Assembly: GCA_016081115.2 (NCBI GenBank)
Contig: JABTTQ020002842.1
Span: forward strand, 372,001-436,000
Direction of reading: 5' to 3'
Source of the DNA: Rehmannia glutinosa
Lineage: Eukaryota > Streptophyta > Magnoliopsida > Lamiales > Orobanchaceae
Length of the DNA: 64,000 nucleotides
Below, piece by piece: positions 55,571-64,000 of this stretch (within the stretch, counting starts at the first letter, position 1; each line of letters begins with the position of its first letter). Position numbers and translations under genes: made by a program. The notes below the pieces were generated by a model, which did no database searches, was not told the origin of the DNA, and saw nothing but the letters and a program-made list of their open reading frames with translations.

Positions 55571-58500
55571 ATGGCGTCGCCAGGTTAGTGAACTTGCATT
55601 CACATATTCCCAAAGGTGTTTCTATCTTTGTTGGTCAAGATTCTGAACTATGGAGCGTTTTAATGCGCACATTGTTCGTGTCCCATGAACTATGGGATAT
55701 TGTTGAAGAGGGGTATAGTACACATCTTGAGAGGAGGAAGCCGCACTAACCGCCATACAAAGAAAAAAAGAGCATAAGGAGAACAAGACCAAAGATCAAG
55801 AGCCTTGTCCTTTATGCACCAAGGGGTAAGTAAAGCAATTCTTCTGCGCATTACGGGTGTCAAAACATCAAAAGAAGCATGGGAAATTTTGAAAAAGCAA
55901 TTTGGAGGCTATGAAAAGGTGATCTCTATTAAATTGCAAAATTTATGGCGAGATTTTGATAATTTGTCAATGAAGGACAATGAAAATGTCCAAGAATTTT
56001 TTCTCGAGTTTCCTTGTAGTCAATCAAATCAAATCGGAGGATGGGGATACCATTGAAGATAAAAAGATCGTTGAAAAAGTGCTACTAAGTCGCCAAAGAA
56101 AGTTCGAGCATATTGTTTCGCTTATTGAAGAATCCAAAGATTTATCCACACTATCTTTGGATGAACTCATGGGATCGCTTGAAGCCCGTGAAAAAGAATG
56201 AGTAGATTCTCAAGTCAAAGCTTGGAGCAAGCATTCCAAGTAAAAACAAACATATCGAGAAAAAGAAAATAAAAAGATGGGGAGCAAGAAAGGCAAAATA
56301 ACTCGGACATCGAGGTGCAAGAGGAAGAGGTCGCGCGGACACCAGGCACGAGGACGAGGAAGACGAGGTGGATTCAATCGAGAGAAATTCAAATCAAAAT
56401 TCGATTTGTATTTAGGATATGCGAAAGAATAACCACGATACCAAAGATTGTCGTTTTAAGTGCAAAGATGCGCAAATGCAAATCATTCTCAAAGAGTTTG
56501 TTGGCATAAAGATGATGGAGATACAAATGAAGCAAATTTATCCGAAGAAAAAGAGCCTAATCGTATTTTTTTCATGTTTGAATTCTCAACAACAAATTGA
56601 GAATATTTGGTACGTGGACGGTGGTTGCAAAGCAATCACATGTGTGGGAATAAGAAAATGTTCGTGAATCTAGATGAATCATATTCATCCGTAAGTAAAG
56701 CTCGGAGATGGCAAATCACGCAAAATCAGGAAAAGGAGAAATAGCGATCCCGGACAAGAGAAGGTAAAATGAATATCATCAAAGATGTATTTTATGTACC
56801 GACTTGACTCAAAATTTATTGAGCGTGGGCCAACTCTTGGAGAAAGATTACAAGGTGGAGTTCAATAATGACCACTGTATCATTATTGACAAACAAAAGA
56901 ATCTCACAATGGCTAAAATTAAGATGAGTTCAAACAAAATATTTCCTCTTAATTTGCCATTGGTCGAGAAAATTGCACTTCAAAGTACCACGTACAGAAC
57001 ATAATCTATGGCATTTGAGGTATGGGCATTTGAGCTATAAAGGTTTAAATTTGTTGAAAAAGAAAAATATGGTGTTTGGTCTTCCTAACATTCCAGATCG
57101 AGAAAAGACATGTGAAGGATGTATTTTTGGCAAAATGCATCGTTTGCCATTTCCAAAGATATCATACAGAGCCAAAGCTCCGCTCGAGATAGTGCATGCA
57201 GATATTTGTGGGCCAACACAAACACCGTCACTCAATGACAACAGGTACTTCCTATTGTTCGTTGATGATTTTTCCAGAATGATGTGGGTTTACATTTTGA
57301 AGCAAAAGTCAGAAGCATTTCCAAAATTTTTGGAGTTCAAAAATTATGTGGAAAACCAAAGTGGCAGAAAAATAAAGACTACGAGCAGGCATCGAGGAGG
57401 AGAATTCATCGGAAAATCCTTCTTGGACTATTGCAAAGACAAAGGGATCCATAGACAACTAACAGTTCGTTACAGCCCACAACAAAATGGCGTTGCAGAG
57501 CGAAAAAATCGCACAATAGTCGAGATGGCACGAAGCATGATGACGGGAAAAGGACTTCCAAAAACTTTTCAGGCGAAGCGATAAATGCGGTGTCTATATT
57601 TTCAACCGTTCACCAACAAAGCGGAGTTCCAAATAAGACGCAGTATGAAGCGTGGCATCAAAGAAAGCGCGAGGTAAACCATCTCAAAGTTTTGCTGCAT
57701 TGCTTATTCTCATATTCCATCTCAACAAAGAGAAAAATTTGATGAAAAAGGAGAAAAAATGATCTTTGTTGGTTATAGTGATGAAACGAAAGGATATCGT
57801 TTACTAAACCCAAAAACAAATAAACTTATTATTTCTCGAGATGTCATTTTTGATGAAATGCAGTCATGGAATTGGAATGAAAATGAAAAAATGAAGAAGA
57901 TTGTGCATTTGCCTGGAACATTGCCTATTTCAACAAGTCATGGAGATCAACCAAGCACCAGCTCAAGTTTCAGTCCAAGCTCGAGTTCACAAAGACCATC
58001 CAAGATTTCTATCCGAATCGAAAGTCCAATTAGAAGGGTAAGAAGTTTAAGAGAAATATACGAAACTTGTGATGTTGCATTTTTTGCTTGTGAACCTCAG
58101 AATTATAAAGAAGCCGCCAAAGAAGAAGTTTGGCAAATCGCAATGGATGAAGAAATTGCAAGCATTGAAAAGAACAATACTTGGGAGCTCGTAGACCTTC
58201 CTAAAGGAAAAAGTGTGATCGGGGTCAAATGGATCTACAAGACCAAGTACAAAGAAGATGGCTCAATTCACAAGCACAAAGCCCGCTTAGTTGCAAAAGG
58301 ATATTCTCAGCAACCAGGAGTTGATTTCAACGAGACATTTGCACCGATTTGCTCGAATGGAGACAATACTGGTGTCTTGGCTATCGCAGCACAATTTGAG
58401 TTACCAGTCTACCAAATGGATGTTAAATCGGCATTTCTCAATGGTGACTTGGAAGAAGAAGTGTATGTGGAACAACCAGAAGGATACATTGCCAACGGTG

Positions 58501-59611
58501 AAGAAGATAAAGTCTATCGACTCAGAAAAGCATTATATGGATTGAAGCAAGCACGAGGGCCTGGAACGACAAGATTGACAAGTACTTTCAACAAACTGGT
58601 TTTCAAAGAAGCGAGTGAACCGTCATTATACGTAAAGAAACAAGGTGCGCAAGATTTTTAATTGTTTGTCTTTATGTAGATGACTTGATCTATACTGAGG
58701 ACAAATCCAAAGCATTGGTGCAAGAATTCAAAAGGCAATGATGAAAGAGTACGAGATAGTGATTTGGGTCTTATGAAATATTTTCTTGGGATTCAAGTTC
58801 GGCAATCAAAAGGAGAAATATTTATTTCTCAAGAAAAATATCTTGAAGCATTGTTGAAGAAATTTCGGATGAGCAATCGCAAGTTCGATCTCAACTCCAC
58901 TTGCGATCAATGAAAAAGCGCAATTGAATGATGGTGCAACTAAAGTTGATCCAAATATGTATCGCGACTTAGTTGGTTCGTTGATCTACTTGCGAATACA
59001 AGGCCGATATTGTCTATCCGGTCGATCCGATATCACGATTCATGCACGATCCAAGCAAGCTACATTTATGCAAAGAAGAAAAAGAATTCTTCGATACCTT
59101 CAAGGTGCACGAGAAAACTCGGCATCGGTATGTTAGAGAAAAAGAAAATAAGCTCATTGGATATCTGAGATAGTGATAAGGCGGGTCACTTGATGATCAT
59201 AAAAGTACATCGGGTATGTATTCGCCTTGGCTCAAAAATAATATCTTGGTCATCAAAGAAGCAAAAGACAAGATATCACTTTCATCGTGACGAATACATC
59301 ATTGCTACGGATGCGACTTGTGAAGCAAGATATGGCTCGGAAGAATTTTGGCGATGTTGCAAAGTCAAGACACTCCCACAATAATTTTCTGCGATAACAT
59401 GTCAACTATTGCAATGACGAAAAATCCGGTTTTTCATGCAAGGTCAAAGCACATTGAACTTCGACACCATTTCATCAGAAGTCTTGTGAATGATCAAGAA
59501 ATTCAATTGAAGTTTGTGAACACAAAGGAGCAATTGGCAGATAGTTTCACCAAAGCAGTGAGCCTTGAAAAAATTGAACAATTACGGAAGAGTGTTCAAA
59601 TTACAAATTAA
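55571..59611 (+). pseudogene. Copia-4 Gag-Pol polyprotein, multiply frameshifted
   Basis: Gag: FVGQDSELWSVLMRTLFVSHELWDIVEEGY, AWEILKKQFGGYEKV, LSLDELMGSLEAREKE. Knuckle region 56415-56465 has HDTKDCRFKC with the first Cys out of frame. Protease box near 56605-56630 reads WYVDGGCKA (DSGCS expected). GAG-pre-integrase LWHLRYGHLSYKGL (about 57008). Integrase VHADICGPTQT, FVDDFSRMMWVY, SRHRGGEF (expected SDRGGEF; catalytic Asp lost) and SPQQNGVAERKNRT, 57195-57520. RT: NNTWELVDLPKGKSVIGVKW, MDVKSAFLNGDLEEEVYVEQ, LYGLKQA and an intact YVDD at about 58673-58684. RNase H: FCDNMSTIAMTKNP, SKHIELRHHFIR, DSFTKAVS; stop at 59609-59611. Confidence 0.9.
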
Positions 59612-59618
59612 GAGGGGG

Positions 59619-60020
59619 TGTTAAAAAAAAATAATTTGTAGAGGAACACTTGGCATTCTATAATTTCCATCCAACAACCCACTTTCATATTGTTGGATAT
59701 AAGCATACGTGTGTGGATAAAAATTCATCCCACCAAACCTTATCATATTGATCAATTAGTTTATTTCTAATTATTTGCTTTAAGCCTTGTTTATGATGCC
59801 TATAAATAGGCTATCATTTGTCATTTGTATGTATCAGAAAAACAAGTGAATTCAATAGTAAGAAGTGAATGAAATTGAGTGAGAGAGTTTAGCAAATATT
59901 CAATATTGAGTGTTTCTAAAATTATATTCTTGCAATCATTATAGTAATTCAAATATTTTTAGCCTCCACTTATTTTTTACCTCTCTCACATTTACACCTT
60001 TTCACCCATAATACCCAACA
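59619..60020 (+). repeat. Copia-4 3' LTR
   Basis: Same ends as the 5' LTR; two extra A residues in the first A-run and very few substitutions. Confidence 0.95.
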
Positions 60021-62264
60021 ATCCACAGATAGCGGCCAAACAAAGTCGATAGAATTAATAGAAGATGATCATCAACAGCAAATTAATCTTGCTCAAAATA
60101 TTTGGATCGAGTCGAAGAAGCTATGGCAGATCGTCGGCCCGGCGGCCTTTACCCGTGTCGCATCGTACTCCTTATTCATCATCACCCAAGCTTTTGTCGG
60201 CCATATCGGTGACCTTGACCTAGCCGCTATGTCCATCGCCATTAACGTCGTTCTTGGCTTCGATTTCGGCCTCATGGTACGTACGTTTTATAATCGGATC
60301 AACATATATCGATCTTAGTAAAGTCTTTAAACACCTAATTAATTAATTACATAACAAGTATTTTTCCTATTTTTAATTAGCTTGGAATGGCGAGTGCACT
60401 GGAAACACTATGCGGGCAAGCATACGGGGCTAAAAATACTACATGCTCGGAGTTTATCTCCAGCGTTCATGGCTTGTCCTCACCTCTTTCTGCGTATTCA
60501 CTCTTCCAATCTTCATTTTCGCGGCGCCAATTCTGAAACTACTCGGCCAGCCGGCGGACTTGGCGGAGCTGTCGGGTCTGCTGGTTTTGTGTTTCATACC
60601 AATCCATTTCAGCTTCGCTTTCCAGTTTCCGCAGCAGAGATTTCTTCAGAGCCAGCTCAAGAACAGTATTATAGCTTGGCTCAATTTCGTGGCGGTTGTG
60701 GTGCACGTGCTTTTGACATGGCTGGTTGTGTACAGGCTGCGGCTGGGGGTCGTCGGCGCCGCCCTCGTTTTGACTTTCTCCTGGTGGCTCGTTGTTTTCG
60801 GGCTGTTTGTTTACATTGTTTGCGGCGGTTGTCCTTGGGCGTGGACCGGGTTTTCTAGCGAGGCGTTTTGTGGGTTATGGGAGTTTCTTAAGCTCTCTGT
60901 TTCTTCCGGTGTCATGCTATGGTGCCCATTTTAATTTGCTCTCTAGTGTTTGCAATCACTAAAATATGTTTGTGGTCTTTTGGCCGGAAATAAGTTGTTT
61001 TTTAGTGTTTGCATAGTCAAACTTCTAATTCTGATTTTGGTTCGTTTAATCAGAGTCTAAGAGTAGTAGATGAGTAGTTTAAATTTCTAATTTTGCTTTG
61101 ATTTAACTTTTACAAACGATTTTACAATTGTTTTACCCAATACTCTTAACTTCTATTTCTCAATTCTGAACTACTTTTATTTTTGCTAGCTACAATAAAT
61201 TAATGGTTCTAAAAGGAGAAGTTTTTCAAACGAACCCTTAGTTTGCATCTCTCTCTCTTAATTAATATACATTTTTTGTCCGTTGCAAATGGAGCAGTTT
61301 GGAGAGTTGGTACTATAAAATACTTTTGGTGATGACTGGAAATATGAAGAATGCGAAAATTGCAGTGGATGCCCTGTCAGTCTGGTAAGCTATTAATTCT
61401 TTGAATTATTTATCAGAGTATTAAATGTCGAATTTGTTTACCTCATTATGAGAATTGCCTGCTAGTTCATAAATTCCTCGTCGAATATTTTGGAATTATT
61501 TCTATAAAAAATTGTTAGAAAATATCTTTTGACAATGTTTTGGATTTTTTTCTAGAGAATGTGTGTAAATGATCAATGTACAAGAGTGAGTTGCAACATT
61601 TGATTAACTGAGCTCGAAGCATTGATTAACATTTTATATTGAAAAAATAGAATGTACGTATAAGGTTTTTTTTTTTACGTTAACGAGTAGAGCCTTTTTT
61701 TTCCTTTTAAAAAATACTTTTTAAAGAATATAAATATTTTTAAATGATATAAAAATATATATGCCTAACAATACTTCTCTTCTTCCTAATTCATTTTGGA
61801 GAAATAATACGACTCAAAAAGAAATTTAATTACGATCGAATTATTTTCACTTTTTCTGTGGTTTTTCCTCCATTACATACAACTTTGGTACAGGTGTAAT
61901 ACAACTAGTCGCTTTGCATTTGTGTGGCGGCCAAATGTTATCATATAGTTTTTAATGTCATTTTCAGTATTTAATATTTCAGGAGACAAGTGTCGTAAAT
62001 ATATTTATTTTGAAAGAATATAATAAAATTAAATTATAAATATATAAAAATATATAATTATACATAATTGAATGTATATGAAAATAAATATAATATAAGT
62101 ATGACCGTGTTAGTTGGAGTTTAAGATTATCAAACAAATTCTTGTATTTTACTTTCAAAGTTATTCTGTTTGGTAATAGTGTTTTTTTTTTCCTCTTGTT
62201 TATCTCAGCATGAACATCAACGGCTGGGAAATGATGATTCCTCTGGCATTTTTGCTGGAACTGG

Positions 62265-63470
62265 GTAAAAATCTCTAATTCATTTATACATAGTAGATTT
62301 TTTTTATTTTATTTTGTTAATGGTGGAATTTGACGATAACTCCAATCATTTAATTTACTGATCATGAAATCGAAAATTTGCTTGTACCATTCAAAAGTAG
62401 GAAATAATGAGACAAAAACTGTCAAAAGTAGGAAATAATGAGACAAAAACTTCTATTAGACGGTTGAGTGGGTTCAAATTCTTTAGACGGATCCCAAAGT
62501 GATCTAAATACAATAAGCGGAGGCATTTTTGTAATTCTGAAGGGGCGGTGGCATTTTGGTGATTTTGAACGCATTGAGATTTTTGTAATATTAAGCAATG
62601 ACATAAATCGTTAAAAATTATTAGTCTTTTCCGAAAAATATTAGTAGTACTATTTGAAAAGTATCGAATCCCCTTGAAGCAGTTTTTTAGTAATCCTCAT
62701 GAAAAATATTGATTTTTTCCGTCAAAATTATTAGTATTCCTACTAAAAACGTATTAGATCTTATTGAAAAGTATTATGTTTTCCGATTAAAGTTATTTTA
62801 ATAGTCCTCTTGAAAAGTCTTAGTTTTTCTAAAAAAAAGTATTGGTAGTTCCTATAAAAGTATTAGTCCTTCCCCAAAAGTATCGGTTGTCATCCCGAAA
62901 AATATATAGTAGCCCCCCTAAAATAATAATTTTTCCTCCGAAAAGTATTAATAATCCTCCCAAAAAGTATCAATAATCTTTTGTTGACAAGCCTTGAACA
63001 ATATTTTTAGTAATTCTCATGAATAGTATTGATTTTTTCCTCAAAATTATTAGTTTTCCCCTAAAACGTATTAATAGTCTCATTAAAAAATATTAGATTT
63101 TTCGATTATAGGTATTTTAGTATTCGTCCTAAAAATACTAGCTTTTCTCATAAAAAGTATTAGTAGTTAAGGAAAAGTATTATTCGCAACCCCCCCGCAA
63201 TATAAATAAAGAAAACCAAAAAAAAGTATCGTAGTCATCCCGAAAAATATTTAGTAACCCCCTTTAAAAATATTAGTTTTCCCTCTAAAAATATTAGTAA
63301 TCATCCAAAAAATACTAGTTGCCCTCCTAATATGTATTGGCGGCCAATGGATGTGATTGTTGTGGTTCTTTGGTTGTGCGGCTCTTGGTGGGCTAACGAG
63401 TCGATATTTGGACCCATCTAATGGATTAGATCATTAGATCGTCCGAGAAAGACTAACTCCATAATAAATA
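62265..63470. repeat. MATE intron 4 with degenerate AAAAGTATTAGTAGTCCT repeats
   Basis: From about 62620 to 63330 the sequence is built of imperfect 20-35 bp words such as AAAAGTATTAGTAATCCTCC. A larger unit is duplicated: the block around 62687-62930 (TTAGTAATCCTCATGAAAAATATTGATTTTTT...) recurs at 63007-63300. No exon is recognisable. Confidence 0.7.
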
Positions 63471-63703
63471 GGGTTAAACTACGCCGAGATTTAGGCTCAT
63501 TACAAAAACCTCGAGTTATTATTCTAAATTATAAATACCTCCTTAAAGTGTTAAACACTCCTTAAGATTTATATTTACCTAACAAATACCCCATCATGAT
63601 GAGGTGTAATTTGTAAAATATAAACAATTTGTTATTTTGAAAGATAACTATATTTTTTTGTTATTATGTTAAACCTTATAAGGGTTTTCTTTGTAATTAT
63701 CCC
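63471..63703. mobile_element. MULE-type MITE A3 (GGGNTAANTAC TIR), exact 9 bp TSD
   Basis: Starts GGGTTAAACTACGCCGAG and ends TTTGTAATTATCCC (reverse complement GGGATAATTACAAAG). Flanked by TAATAAATA at 63462-63470 and 63704-63712. 233 bp. Same terminal style as MITEs A1 and A2. Confidence 0.82.
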
Positions 63704-63712
63704 TAATAAATA

Positions 63713-64000
63713 TTTACTCATTCTGTAAAAGCAATAAAATAAGAGTACTACTCCTGTACTATTTTTTCTTAAATATAATAGCTGCATTAGAGTTGCTTTA
63801 ATTATGCTTGAAAACTTCTTGATTGTTGACTCACTCCAATGATTCACAAAAGATGTCCAAATTGATATTTTGGGAACTTATAAAAGTCAAATTTGTTTTA
63901 ATTCCTTTCAAAATTGCCATAATTTATTGCATGCCTTACATAATTTATGTATAGGCACTGCCGTAGCTAGGAGTGGGCCAACATGCACGCCCCCACCACC
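63713..64000. other. Non-coding right edge
   Basis: AT-rich. The last 40 bases (CACTGCCGTAGCTAGGAGTG..GCCCCCACCACC) turn GC-rich and may be the start of another repeat that leaves the window. No MATE exon 5 is visible. Confidence 0.4.

Larger units (their letters stand above)
55122..60020 (+). mobile_element. Copia-4: LTR retrotransposon inserted in MATE exon 1
   Basis: LTRs 55122-55520 (399 bp) and 59619-60020 (402 bp) differ by only a few bases, flanked by ATCCA at 55117-55121 and 60021-60025. Primer site after the 5' LTR, polypurine tract AAGAGGGGG before the 3' LTR, and full Gag-PR-INT-RT-RNaseH order. LTR similarity says recent insertion, yet the coding part carries many one-base deletions. 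Confidence 0.95.
55058..62264 (+). pseudogene. MATE/DTX-type efflux transporter, 5' exons, split by a Copia element
   Basis: ATG 55058 opens MSNIGIEKEETIRTSLLEHS; at codon 22 Copia-4 enters (TSD ATCCA), and the frame resumes at 60026 with TDSGQTKSIEL..LWQIVGPAAFTRVASYS. Exon 1 ends 60276 (GT 60277). Exon 2, 60381-60921: LGMASALETLCGQAYGAK, a family signature, then QRSWLVLTSFCVF, ILKLLGQPADLAELSG and several membrane helices. Exon 3, 61298-61384 (87 bp): LESWYYKILLVMTGNMKNAKIAVDALSV. Exon 4, 62209-62264 (56 bp; usual 57): MNINGWEMMIPLAF. One-base deletions in an A-run (about 60432) and a T-run (about 62246) shift the frame. Remaining exons are beyond the window or lost. MATE proteins export metabolites or toxic compounds across plasma or vacuolar membrane by cation antiport. 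Confidence 0.93.

Noticed and set aside
60443..60934. MATE ORF starting at an internal ATG (163 codons) as an independent gene
   Set aside because: It is exon 2 read after a one-base shift plus intron sequence; the upstream frame carries the family signature LGMASALETLCGQAYGAK.
1..64000. tRNA, rRNA, organelle-DNA insertions and bacterial-type operons
   Set aside because: No cloverleaf-like A/B box pairs, rRNA cores, plastid or mitochondrial genes, or Shine-Dalgarno-spaced gene runs were noticed; a tRNAscan or organelle BLAST would settle this.

Overview
This is a eudicot plant nuclear window, most likely an asterid and perhaps Lamiales. It is AT-rich, has GT-AG introns, and is dominated by transposable elements. 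The taxonomic guess rests on an NB-ARC-LRR gene of the R1-like (late-blight R1 homologue) style, on DOWN-REGULATED-IN-DIF1-11-like prolamin-domain relics, and on plant Copia, MULE, hAT and L1 families. I saw no bacterial, phage, organellar, rRNA or tRNA gene.

Host genes are few and all appear damaged. They are: an SPT2-like C-terminal fragment (2.77-3.09 kb); a DIF1-11-like small secreted Cys-rich pseudogene (7.09-7.64 kb, minus) with a second relic at 50.3-50.7 kb; an R1-like NBS-LRR pseudogene (21.33-24.54 kb) broken by a hAT MITE, a solo LTR, nonsense codons and frameshifts; an unrecognised ORF (52.56-52.89 kb); and the 5' half of a MATE/DTX transporter gene (55.06-62.26 kb) whose first coding exon is split by a 4.9 kb Copia element.

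Transposon layout, left to right. A minus-strand Copia runs off the left edge (1-1.6 kb). A degraded MULE with inverted subterminal ATACCGTGAA-type repeats follows (3.5-6.0 kb). A 5'-truncated L1-type LINE (minus) is split by a gag-only Copia derivative with near-identical LTRs (11691-16154, TSD CCACC). Next are a plant-transposon-protein relic split by a hAT-like MITE (17.0-18.8 kb), a truncated Copia 5' end (19.2-20.4 kb), and a cluster of nested MITEs behind the NBS-LRR gene (24.58-26.09 kb).

Two large MULEs then lie close together. MULE-1 (26285-40152) has about 150 bp TIRs and an 8-9 bp TSD. It carries a GRF-zinc-finger/coiled-coil/membrane-anchor gene on + and a MURA-type transposase on -, and it is itself invaded by an 8.4 kb SIRE-like Copia (27611-36021, TSD GCTTT) and a MITE. 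MULE-2 (41571-50068) has a Ulp1-like C48 protease gene on + and a FAR1/FHY3-type transposase on -. A related 1.6 kb element next to it carries the second DIF1-11-like relic.

Both large MULEs share a convergent plan: accessory gene on one strand, transposase on the other, as in maize MuDR (mudrA/mudrB). This pairing, especially GRF-zinc-finger plus MURA, is the best candidate for an under-described system here. The nesting gives relative ages: MULE-1 precedes its SIRE-like Copia; LINE precedes the gag-only Copia; MATE gene precedes Copia-4.
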